Assembly (NCBI GenBank): GCA_014193395.1
Contig: BJHT01000046.1
Location: 1 to 32,261, forward strand
Length of the DNA stretch: 32,261 nucleotides
From: Verrucomicrobiota bacterium
GTDB lineage: Bacteria; Verrucomicrobiota; Verrucomicrobiia; Limisphaerales; BJHT01
Direction: 5' to 3'
Shown here in pieces: positions 8,347-17,383 of this stretch (the first letter of the stretch is position 1; each line of letters starts with the position of its first letter). The position numbers and the translations under genes are program-made. Below the pieces are notes generated by a model, which was not told where the DNA came from, did not search any database, and saw only the letters and a list, made by a program, of their open reading frames with translations.

Positions 8347-8944
8347 AGACGACCCCAACATCCGGCGGAACCTCGGCCTGATTCTGAAACTCGAAGGCTT
8401 CACCGTCCTCACCGCCGCCGATGGCCGCGATGGCGTGCGCCAGGCCGAAGCCGAGCGCCCCGATCTCATCGTGTGCGATGTCATGATGCCGGGCCTCGAC
8501 GGCCACGGCGTGATCGCCGCGCTGCGGGCACGACCGGCGCTGGCCGGCACACCCTTCCTCTTTCTCACTGCCCGCGGAGCCAAGGCAGATGTCCGCACCG
8601 GCATGGACCTCGGCGCAGATGACTACCTCGTGAAACCAGTCGGCGCGGTGGAATTGCTGCGCGCCATCCGGACGCGACTCGCGCGGCATCAAGAGATCGC
8701 CCGCAACCACGCCGAGCCGGACTTCAGTAATCTGGAGCCGCTGCTCGCCCTCAGCCTGACCCCACGCGAAGCCGAAGTATTAAGCTGGGTCTCCCAAGGC
8801 AAATCCAACGGTGAAATAGCCACCATCCTCGCCATGAGCGAAGGCACCGTGAAAAAACATCTCGAACATGTCTTCGAGAAACTCGGCGTGGACAACCGCA
8901 ACGCCGCGACCTTGGTGGCTCGGGAGTCACTCTCCGGCCGATAG
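8324..8944 (+). CDS. Two-component response regulator, REC plus LuxR-type HTH
   Basis: This 206-aa protein has a receiver domain at 1-120, with acidic pocket E8/D9/D10, phospho-acceptor D52 (VCDVMMPG), T82 and K104 (YLVKPVG). A LuxR/NarL-type helix-turn-helix follows at ~144-203 (LTPREAEVL, then KSNGEIATILAMSEGTVKKH). It should bind DNA as a phosphorylation-dependent transcription factor. The ATG at 8324 is chosen because the receiver fold starts there; the in-frame extension to 8237 lies inside the kinase gene. The overlap with the kinase indicates translational coupling and a single cognate pair. It ends 17 bases from the convergent pseudopilin gene. Confidence 0.95.
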   Translation: MKKILLIEDDPNIRRNLGLILKLEGFTVLTAADGRDGVRQAEAERPDLIVCDVMMPGLDGHGVIAALRARPALAGTPFLFLTARGAKADVRTGMDLGADDYLVKPVGAVELLRAIRTRLARHQEIARNHAEPDFSNLEPLLALSLTPREAEVLSWVSQGKSNGEIATILAMSEGTVKKHLEHVFEKLGVDNRNAATLVARESLSGR

Positions 8945-8961
8945 CACGGTCGCTCCCGGCA

Positions 8962-9684
8962 TCAGTAGGGTTTCAACATCAGATCCCCGGACTGCATCAT
9001 CACCGTGGTCGGAACCGGCTCCACATGCCCATCCGCAAAACCCAGACTCGAACTGTTGCTGTGCCGGATATTCGCGGTCACCTGATCATTGGTAGAGATG
9101 GAAGGATCGCGGAAAACCGCCGGCAGACTGCGCCCATTGTAGGCATAGGCCACGCCGACATTCGTGCTGATAATCCAATGATAACAATCGCCATAGACTG
9201 CCAGGCGAACCGGCTGCTGCACTGACGCGGCGGGATAGTTGAAGAAAGTCAGATTATAGCCATAGCCATAGGTCAACTGATCGGCATCCATCATCTTCCC
9301 CGGGTTTTGACTCGCATCCCCGCTCGGACAGCGCAGGACATCGAGATTCCCGAGATAGGGAACCAGCGGCCAGCGCCACCAGTTGCAGTTGTTCGTGGTA
9401 CCCGGTCCGTTGTAGAGAGTAGTCACTCCGGGATAAGCCGGTGGCGGCGTACCATCGGTCGGAAACCTTCCCGCATTGTCATCCACATACATCAGTCCGG
9501 CGGTCGTAATCTGGCGCACGTTGGAGATACACTTGGCCTTCCGCGATTGATCCTTGGCGCGGGTAAGTGCCGGCAGCAGCAAGCTGGCGAGAATGCCGAT
9601 GATCGCAATGACCACGAGGAGTTCCAGCAGCGTGAAAGCGCGGCGAAAAACCCCGGGACTTGGTAATGTCAGCGGCTTAGTCAC
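8962..9684 (-). CDS. Type II secretion/type IV pilus-like pseudopilin
   Basis: This 240-aa protein has a prepilin N-terminus: short basic leader ending RRA, then FTLLELLVVIAIIGILASLL. Cleavage would be at A16|F17 with the conserved Glu at position +5 (E21), and one long hydrophobic helix. The globular part is rich in N, G, Y and W and ends with the ADGH segment (SLGFADGHVEPVP) typical of the very abundant verrucomicrobial/planctomycete pseudopilins. Such proteins are processed by a prepilin peptidase and inserted at the inner membrane; the individual role is unknown. Its start overlaps the upstream lipoprotein gene by 8 bases, which implies coupled translation. Confidence 0.93.
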   Translation of the reverse strand: MTKPLTLPSPGVFRRAFTLLELLVVIAIIGILASLLLPALTRAKDQSRKAKCISNVRQITTAGLMYVDDNAGRFPTDGTPPPAYPGVTTLYNGPGTTNNCNWWRWPLVPYLGNLDVLRCPSGDASQNPGKMMDADQLTYGYGYNLTFFNYPAASVQQPVRLAVYGDCYHWIISTNVGVAYAYNGRSLPAVFRDPSISTNDQVTANIRHSNSSSLGFADGHVEPVPTTVMMQSGDLMLKPY

Positions 9685-10027
9685 GGGCTAAGGTCACACA
9701 AATTAAAATCGGATCCACCGTGTAACGCATCCCCGGCGGCGGGCTGGGGACGCGCATGAGATAGTGAGCCTTGACCAGTTCCTCCAAACTCAGCGGCGGA
9801 CGCTTGCGGAACTGTGCGTAGTGCTTGGCCATGAACGTGAGCATCTCCTCGTCCACCCGCATGACCGCGGGATCCACGGGAGCCATCTTGGGATTCACAG
9901 GCACCGTCAACGGGTTAGGCAATGGCTTGGGCTGCGGTTTGCCGTCTGCGGACGAACTGCCGGGGCGATGAGAACAACCCGCCAACACCAGGCTCAACGC
10001 CAGGCTGGTGAGGGTTCTCGGTTTCAT
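9677..10027 (-). CDS. Small lipoprotein, coupled to pseudopilin
   Basis: This 116-aa protein begins with a lipoprotein signal (MKPRTLTSLALSLVLAGC), lipobox LAGC at 15-18, lipidated Cys18. A proline-rich spacer (~28-50) precedes a compact domain containing RPPLSLEELVKAHYL and a PPPGMRYTVDP turn. That pattern resembles the short globular part of pseudopilin-type proteins, where a residue-poor LEELV helix precedes PPPG. The ATG at 10027 was preferred over one at 10084 because the signal peptide starts there. It overlaps the pseudopilin start by 8 bases, so the pair probably works together at the envelope. No specific function is known. Confidence 0.8.
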   Translation of the reverse strand: MKPRTLTSLALSLVLAGCSHRPGSSSADGKPQPKPLPNPLTVPVNPKMAPVDPAVMRVDEEMLTFMAKHYAQFRKRPPLSLEELVKAHYLMRVPSPPPGMRYTVDPILICVTLARD

Positions 10028-10182
10028 GTTGGAATCTTCTTTCGTCGGGACCATCTTAGTCAAAAACTTTTCCCATGACCCCAAAGGCCAGACGCGGCGG
10101 ACGCGTCTGGCTGGAACTTAAACACGCGGACCCGGGCGGGAATCGGTTACCATCTCCGGTGTCACTCCCCGCCAGGCCGGCT

Positions 10183-10222
10183 ATGGCTTCCGGCAGCAGT
10201 GTTACCTGCCCCCGGAAGCCAT
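10183..10222 (-). terminator. Hairpin just downstream of the HzsA-related gene
   Basis: A perfect 10-bp stem, ATGGCTTCCG (10183-10192) with CGGAAGCCAT (10213-10222), has a further inner GCAG/CTGC pairing. It begins 4 bases after the stop codon at 10227 on the minus strand. No T-run follows, so it may be a 3' stabiliser or a factor-dependent terminator rather than a classic one. Confidence 0.5.
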
Positions 10223-10226
10223 CGAG

Positions 10227-12968
10227 TTAGTGAGATTTCCAATATTGCAACAGGCTGCGGAGGGCCTCGGGTTTGTTGGTCGGCGCGGGCCGGTTCGCCT
10301 GATCAATGGTGTTTACCCCGTGACAGCTCGTGCAGGTCCGTATCTCTCCGGGCTGGAACGTGAGCCAGTAACGCTCGCGCACCACCGCCGCCCCGGCGGG
10401 ATCAGTGAGCTGCCAGGTCAAGGCGCGCCGCGCGGGAACGATGGCAGCCATCGAACCGTCCAATCCGAGCGCCACACTGCCGGCCGGCCCGGTGTTGTTG
10501 GGCGGATTACTGGTCACAGCCGCGGAGTCGTGCAGCGGTTGAGCCAGCACGCGCCGCCCAGCAGCAGGCACGGAGGTGGCCGTCCTCATGCCATACCCGC
10601 GAATCTGATCGGCCTGGAAGAATTGGAGATGCGAGACATCGTAAATCTTCCCGCCGGCACCCAGTGTCTGCGCGGCGCTCCCCGCGACATGGAGATTGAA
10701 CGGCTGCTGCCGATCCGCGTGATCGCGGGTCGTGACATTTCGACTTACCACCAACGCCAGCCCGCTGGCTTTGAGCGAGGCTTGGAAGGCGGCAAGGTTC
10801 ACTCCCTCCTCGGCGAAGACTTGCTGCTCCGGCTGCCCCAGCGGTGTCTTCGATCCATGAGGAATAGCGCGTGCCCGGACTTCCACCGGATTCAGTTCCC
10901 ATAAAGGCCCGGAGTAACTGACCAGACCAGCGCTCGACGGATAAGTCACGGATTTGTTGATGCCGGGAGTCAGCGCCTGATAGCTCTGCCAATAAGTGGA
11001 CGGCCGCCAGAGAGTCTTGAGCCGGAACTGGAAGTCCGAAGGCACCACGCGCTTGGTCTCGACATCCGTCCGGTCGGAATGCACCGCCACCAACGTCCCG
11101 TCACTCAACGGCAGCGGCTCCCGATAGACTCCGCTGTGATTGGGCGGCGGGGTCGAGGTCGGCTGCTTGGCTATCGGATCAGTCACATAATCGGTCGTGA
11201 TATGATCGGCATCCCGGCCCTGTGGGGCATTGAGAGCAACAATCTGGCCCGCCGAGTGGGTGAAGAACTCCGGGGCATCAGTCCCGAAGTAACGTCCGGG
11301 CACCAGCGGATCCTCGCGCAGATGCAGAAAGTTATTGATGTAGGTTTTGTTGTAGCGGGCCGCCGGGTTGTAGAAATAGCCAAGGTTTCTGTCATCGGTG
11401 AAACTCGGGGTAAGATAACCGGCGATTTCATGCCGTCCGACATGGTTCATCGTCTCCTCCTCCGTTCCATCTTCATTGATCATCCAGGGAAAGAAGACAT
11501 TGAAGGTATGACCATTGACATTCCCGGCGGGCGTGCGCGGCTCCGGATAGACTTCCGCGATATTTCCGGCCAACACGCCGGCGGTGGCCGTCTCATCGGT
11601 GTAATTGAAGGCCCCATACGGCAGTGACTGCCCCTGCTGCGCCGCGGTCATATCCAGGTCCGCCTCCTGATCGCGTTGCAGATGATCCCACCGGACAAAG
11701 ACCAGTCTCCCGAAACTGTCGATGCTCGGCGAGAAGACCCCGGACGGTGTGTGATTGAGATTAAACAAATCACCGTTCGCCGGGTTCAGGCTCCACAAGC
11801 CACTCACACACGGTGCGGCCTCATACTCATCCAGTTGCGGATAGAGATGCGCCTGACCATTGCGCGGACGGTCACTCGCAAAGATGATGCGACCATCCGT
11901 GCCGTAGCAGGGCGAGACGTTGTTATAGTTGGTCGGTTGGTTGGGAACCTTGGTGATCGCGACCGGTTGCCCCACCCCGAACCCGGTGATTTCATAGAGT
12001 TGCCAGACATTGGTGCGGACGGCGGCCTGGGTGGCAGGCATGCCCACCACCATGCTGAACACGGCCTTCTGCCCGCTCCAGTGAACCGAGGGTTCCCGGA
12101 CAGCGATGCCGTTGGCCCCCTGGTAACCACTGGGCACGCCATAACCCGCCTCAGCCGTAAGATTACGCAGGCTGCCGTCGGGGTAACGAATGTAGAGATC
12201 CCCGCCGCGCCCCGCCTGGGCGGAGGACGGCTGATGATTCCCAAACACGGAACCGATCGTGAGATAGTCGAACCCGATGGGAATCTGGGTGACGAAAAGA
12301 ATCGGATTGGACGGCATGGTCGGGGGGATTCCCTTGTAGGTCGCAGCCGCGCTCACATTGGTTGCCGGCATGGTGAAGGTGATCGTGGTGGCGGCGGGAT
12401 TTGCAAGCACTACACCACCGGAAACTGACCACTGATTGAACCACTGCCCCGTCGGCGGCGCATTGGCCGTGAGCGTCACGGTCACACCCGGTGCATACGA
12501 GCCACCGCCGGTCCCGCTGACCACGGTGACAGAATAGGTGGTGACAGTCGTGCCGCCGCCACTGGTCGTCCCGCCGCCACCGGTGACGCCCGTGGTGGTG
12601 CTGGAGGTGACATTGAGAGGATATACCACCGCCGAGTTTGCCGTCTGCCCGATGGCATCGACCCCGGTGGCGCGGAGATAGTAAGTGCCCGCTACCGTCG
12701 GTTTCCAAGTGATGGAAAACGGCGCGGCAGTGGAAGAGCCGAGCAGGACATTGTGCAGGATGTCATAGAAATCCATCCGGACAATCGGATTGGCATTGCT
12801 GCTGACCGTCGCTGCCACCTTCACCGACGTGCCGGCGAGGAAACTGGCGCCGCCCACCGGCTCGGTGATCTTGACGCCGAAAGCCTGTGGGGTCTCGGCG
12901 GCCCGGGCCGCCCCCGAGAGCACAAGCACACTCCCCAGGACGAGCAGTTTGAAGCTTGGTGTTTTCAT
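10227..12968 (-). CDS. HzsA-related exported protein with Ig-like and InlB-like repeats and C-terminal haem-c motif
   Basis: This is a 913-aa exported protein: signal peptide 1-23, an Ig-like domain of the surface-adhesin type (~30-120), and a Gly/Thr linker (~121-143). An InlB B-repeat-like domain follows (~144-212, ending PATNVSAAATYKG). The large remainder is beta-rich and propeller-like (for example GRIIFASDRPRNGQ and FSPSIDSFGRLVFVRWDH), as in proteins annotated as related to the middle domain of the hydrazine synthase alpha subunit. The C-terminus has a CTSCHG haem-binding motif (C879, C882, H883). A covalently bound c-type haem in the periplasm or at the surface is therefore likely, but no axial partner or electron acceptor gene is nearby. 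The start is set by the signal peptide; the frame is open upstream to 13205. Hydrazine synthesis is not implied. Confidence 0.88.
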   Translation of the reverse strand: MKTPSFKLLVLGSVLVLSGAARAAETPQAFGVKITEPVGGASFLAGTSVKVAATVSSNANPIVRMDFYDILHNVLLGSSTAAPFSITWKPTVAGTYYLRATGVDAIGQTANSAVVYPLNVTSSTTTGVTGGGGTTSGGGTTVTTYSVTVVSGTGGGSYAPGVTVTLTANAPPTGQWFNQWSVSGGVVLANPAATTITFTMPATNVSAAATYKGIPPTMPSNPILFVTQIPIGFDYLTIGSVFGNHQPSSAQAGRGGDLYIRYPDGSLRNLTAEAGYGVPSGYQGANGIAVREPSVHWSGQKAVFSMVVGMPATQAAVRTNVWQLYEITGFGVGQPVAITKVPNQPTNYNNVSPCYGTDGRIIFASDRPRNGQAHLYPQLDEYEAAPCVSGLWSLNPANGDLFNLNHTPSGVFSPSIDSFGRLVFVRWDHLQRDQEADLDMTAAQQGQSLPYGAFNYTDETATAGVLAGNIAEVYPEPRTPAGNVNGHTFNVFFPWMINEDGTEEETMNHVGRHEIAGYLTPSFTDDRNLGYFYNPAARYNKTYINNFLHLREDPLVPGRYFGTDAPEFFTHSAGQIVALNAPQGRDADHITTDYVTDPIAKQPTSTPPPNHSGVYREPLPLSDGTLVAVHSDRTDVETKRVVPSDFQFRLKTLWRPSTYWQSYQALTPGINKSVTYPSSAGLVSYSGPLWELNPVEVRARAIPHGSKTPLGQPEQQVFAEEGVNLAAFQASLKASGLALVVSRNVTTRDHADRQQPFNLHVAGSAAQTLGAGGKIYDVSHLQFFQADQIRGYGMRTATSVPAAGRRVLAQPLHDSAAVTSNPPNNTGPAGSVALGLDGSMAAIVPARRALTWQLTDPAGAAVVRERYWLTFQPGEIRTCTSCHGVNTIDQANRPAPTNKPEALRSLLQYWKSH

Positions 12969-13393
12969 AAAGGTTGATTTTGTTTTGAACCCTTCCCCGT
13001 CGGCAACCGGCGCACGGATCGGTTCGTTGCCAATAGCTTTATTCCACCCTAGCCAAACCGCCCATACGACTTTCGGCGTAGAGATTTGGAGATGTCTGGA
13101 TAGCTTCGAACGATGTGTGCGGGCATCCGCCGCAGCGGCCTGACGACGGCGCTCCGACACATGGCTGGGGCATATGATTATTCGTCGGCGGCCTCTTATC
13201 CGCAACCAATTGAGTCGAGCCGATGCGGCTGAGTCACCGCACCGCGACTTACCCTGTAAGACACAGTATTTCTACCGGTCACTGATGGTCATTGAAGGAT
13301 GACTCAGGCGCGGTCCCAGCGATGCGCCTGGCGCCAGATTGATGGTGTCGCTGTGGTAGTCCGATGGAATTCCCGCTGCTTTGCCACGGCTTA
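12969..13393. other. Upstream region of the HzsA-related gene
   Basis: About 425 bp upstream of the 12968 start code for nothing convincing. The region should carry the promoter, but no clear -35/-10 pair was identified. Confidence 0.35.
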
Positions 13394-13554
13394 TTCTAAT
13401 GCGCGTTCAAGCTGAGGCTAATTCGCTGGTTCTTTTCGCCGCTGGCGGCGTTGCTCGTCAGTCACAGATCCCGTTTGGATATGCTCCTTCCTCGCGCCTT
13501 GCCAGCCGCGAAAATCCCGGCGCGACTTAGCCTCATCTTGAACGCGTATTAGAA
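13394..13554 (+). mobile_element. MITE-like element, copy 2 (161 bp)
   Basis: This is the second copy of the element at 6133-6293, in the opposite orientation and of exactly the same length. Terminal inverted repeats are 13394-13420 and 13528-13554 (two mismatches). The open frame from ATG 13399 to TAG 13528-13530 codes for 43 residues (MRVQAEANSLVLFAAGGVAR start). The outer ends read TTCTAA and TTAGAA. Confidence 0.85.
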
Positions 13555-14269
13555 TTAGCTGTTCCGTCGCCGGGCTGGGGCGCGGGAAGGAGGATTCGGA
13601 GACAGCAGGTTCCGTGGAACAAGCCTCAGACATCTTTACCCGGCTGTGATGGCGTGAGCTTCGCCTAATACCGCACGGGCCGGGTCGGCCGGGTAACTCG
13701 ATGAAAATCGCGGAAAAGTCCGCCGGAGGTTAGCAGAAACTTTCCTCAAATTTGATCCCAGTCCTGGTGAGGTCCGGATGTTTGAGGCTGTCAGGTGGGC
13801 CAGTCGTCGCGAACTCGATTCGGCCTTTGCGAACGAGCGAGTCGAGATGTCTGTCACCGGACGCCAGGCTAAGGGCGGGCGCGGGTGGCGTCGTTGAGGA
13901 GGTCGAGCAGGATTGGTTGGTCGTTGGTGCCAGACAGTCAAGCGGGGGGTGACGTCGGACACGCAGTTCGCGCCGTAGTCGCGGGCCTGCCAGGGGCTGA
14001 CCGGTTTGGGGGTGCCATGAAAGCGGGTGCCGGGGGCGACTTGCTGTTCGCGCGCCCGGGCGGCGGACGAAGGTGCGGTCGGTGTGGAAGGCGAGGCCGC
14101 AGTGCGGCTCGCTGGCGACGATGCCATGGCCAGAGGGTGGTTGGGAGGAGCACACATTGGTATTCGGGGCAATGGCCTCGGAGGGCCAGTCTTGCTGCCG
14201 AGCTTTCCCCTTGTTTGCCCGGGGGGCGCGCCGTAGCGTCCGCGTCCTTGCACAGCCATTGTTTCCATT
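13555..14269. other. Intergenic region upstream of moxR, possible gene remnant
   Basis: About 715 bp without a convincing intact gene. On the minus strand around 13930-13870 a frame reads LSGTNDQPILLDLLNDATRA before a stop. It resembles LSGTKDPEIIPLLHHRQ at about 17315-17260, which lies on the other side of the moxR-DUF58 cluster. Both may be decayed C-terminal ends of a related gene, but upstream similarity was not found. The rest shows no signal. Confidence 0.3.
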
Positions 14270-15338
<1,069 letters not shown>

Positions 15339-15346
<8 letters not shown>

Positions 15347-16253
15347 AGTCATCCGTCCCGATTTCCTCGATCCGGCGGTGCTCGCGCGGCTGCAGCACCT
15401 GCCGCTGGTCACGCGCTTCGCGATGGAGGGCAGCATCTCGGGGCATCACAAAAGCCCGCATCGCGGGTCGAGCGTCGAGTTCGCCGAGTATCGCAACTAC
15501 GCGCCCGGCGACGACATCCGCCGGCTGGACTGGCGCGTGTTTGGCCGCACGGACCGGTTTTTCATGAAGGAGTTCGAGGCCGACACCAACCTGCGGTGTT
15601 ACCTCGTCGTGGACCTCAGCGCGTCGATGGGCTTCACCGGGCGGCACGGGAGCAAGTTCGATTACGCGCGCAAGGTTGCGGGCACGCTCGGCTATCTAGC
15701 CGTGCAACAGGGCGACGCGGCCGGGTTGGCGTGCGCGTGTGAGACGCCGCCGATTGAACTGCCGCCGCGCCGCAATCCCGCGCATTTACAGGAGATTTTC
15801 AACACGCTCGGCCGCGTCGCGCCCGCCGGCCCGACGGTGCTGACAAAGGTGCTGCACGAACTGGCGGAGAAAATTCGCCGGCGTGCGCTGGTGATCGTGG
15901 TGTCGGATTTCTTCACCGAGGTCGAGCCGCTGCTGGAGGCATTCCAGCACCTGCGTTTTCAGAAGCACGACCTGGCGGTGTTCCAACTGCTGGACCGGAT
16001 GGAGAGCGATTTCAAATTCGACCGGCCCGTGCGCTTCGTGGACCTCGAAAGCCCCTTCAGCATGGTCACCGAGCCGGCGATTGTGCGGGAAGAATATCTC
16101 CGCGAGTTCAAGCGGCACTGTGAGCGGCTGCGCGGCGGCTGCCTCGAGTTCAACGCCGATTACCGCCCGATCCACACCGACGCGGACTACGAGCCGGTGC
16201 TCGCGCAATTCCTCACCGAACGCGCGCAAGGCGCGGTCGGCGGCGGACGATGA
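15339..16253 (+). CDS. DUF58 protein with von Willebrand A-like MIDAS
   Basis: This 304-aa DUF58 protein carries the hallmark block with YRNYAPGDDIRRLDWRVFGR (51-70) and a vWA-like beta strand plus MIDAS motif DLSAS (D92, S94, S96). It is thought to bind metal and assemble with the MoxR ATPase encoded just upstream. The start is a GTG at 15339 that overlaps the moxR stop by 8 bases; the next in-frame ATG lies well inside the conserved region, so GTG is preferred. No signal peptide or membrane helix is apparent, so the complex would be cytoplasmic or membrane-peripheral. The C-terminal ~50 residues (RERLRGGCLEFNADYRPI region) are conserved in tone but not assignable. Confidence 0.93.
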
Positions 16254-16274
16254 GGCGCGGTTCGCCTCCGGCCC

Positions 16275-16928
16275 ATGCGCGCGCTGGCCCGAATCGAGGT
16301 GCTGAAGCAGGCCCTCGTCGCCGCGCTGCTCTCGACAGTGGCGGCGTGGCCGCGGCTGGCGGGTTTTACGGAGAATCCCAATCCCACGTGGTTCCTCGCG
16401 GGCGTGCTGTTCTGGGCGGCGTTTTGTTTGTGGGCGGCGGTGTTCGCGTGGCACGCGAGGATTACGGAGCGGGCGCTGCTGGACTGGCGGCTCGCGGCGC
16501 GCGCATGGGGAATGGTGACGCTCGTGGGCGTGGTCGGAGCGGTGCTGTTTGCGTTCACGACGGACCCGGTCTGGCGGCTGGTGCGGCCGCGGGATTTTCC
16601 GATGACCACGGACGCATGGGTGGCGCAGACGTTGTTTTATCTGGGGTTCGAGCAGCTCTTCGCGTACCTCGGGCCGTTCGCGTTGGGTTTCCGGCTGACG
16701 GGATCAGTGCGGGTGTCCATCGCCGGGACGGCGGTGTTCCGGCTCGGGCTGCTGGCGCTGCAACTGCATACCGCGGTGCCGACGCCGTCGGTGGCGGGCG
16801 TGCTGCTGCTGATCATCGCACGCGTGGCGGTGACGTGGGTGGTGTTGAATGTCTATCTGCGCGGGGGACTGCTGGCGGTCGGCTGGTTGGGGTTGTTGTG
16901 GCAACTGCGGCATTGGTTTTCCTTCTGA
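16275..16928 (+). CDS. Multi-pass membrane protein, possibly a degenerate CPBP (CAAX-protease-like) protein
   Basis: This 217-aa, very hydrophobic protein has about six membrane helices. Three short blocks are reminiscent of the CPBP/CAAX intramembrane protease core. The first glutamate pair is EQ (E126-Q127) followed by Y131 where Arg is usual. The central histidine is present (H165, in LQLH). The last block reads WVVLN (W188, N192) where HxxxN is usual. If the homology is real, most catalytic residues are altered, so it would be non-proteolytic. It starts 21 bases after the DUF58 stop in the same direction, so it belongs to the moxR-DUF58 operon and may anchor that complex in the membrane. 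The gene is supported by frame and context; the family assignment is tentative. Confidence 0.8.
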   Translation: MRALARIEVLKQALVAALLSTVAAWPRLAGFTENPNPTWFLAGVLFWAAFCLWAAVFAWHARITERALLDWRLAARAWGMVTLVGVVGAVLFAFTTDPVWRLVRPRDFPMTTDAWVAQTLFYLGFEQLFAYLGPFALGFRLTGSVRVSIAGTAVFRLGLLALQLHTAVPTPSVAGVLLLIIARVAVTWVVLNVYLRGGLLAVGWLGLLWQLRHWFSF

Positions 16929-17383
16929 AGCGGACGGTGAGCTGAGCGACTGAAAGCTCAATTCAGCCCTTTGTTTTCGCGCATCTCGCCGCTTTCGTGA
17001 TTCATCGCAACCGCCGTTTCCAAGTTGCAGCGGCGCGAACGCCGCACTCCGACCGCACCTGCGCCGGCGGGGCAATCCAATCGCAATTCTTCCACCCTCC
17101 GCAGGCTGCGCGGCACCCGCTGCGAACTCGCCACCCATGGCCGGGCATTCGGTGGTGGCGCCTTACGACTCCTACTCGGTCCGCCGGATTTGCCGCTCAA
17201 CTTGTGCGCGGAATAAATCCCGCTCCCATGAACCCGGGCGACGACGCCCAAGCGCTTGGCGGTGGTGCAGCAGCGGAATGATTTCTGGATCCTTGGTGCC
17301 GGACAGTGCGAGTTCCTCGGTCAGGAAGCGGCAGGACACGCGCCCACGACGATCCGTGTCTGTCCGTGGTGGCAATCCCGTTG
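16929..17383. other. Convergent intergenic region, possible gene remnant
   Basis: 455 bp lie between the convergent CPBP-like and MFS genes. A minus-strand frame at 17345-17172 contains RFLTEELALSGTKDPEIIPL and related residues; it resembles the short stretch near 13900 and could be a decayed gene end. No intact gene, terminator or RNA is evident. Confidence 0.3.

Noticed and set aside
10227-12968. Reading the HzsA-related gene as evidence of anammox
   Set aside because: No hydrazine synthase beta/gamma, hydrazine dehydrogenase or anammox cytochrome genes are near; the protein is a widespread distant relative only.
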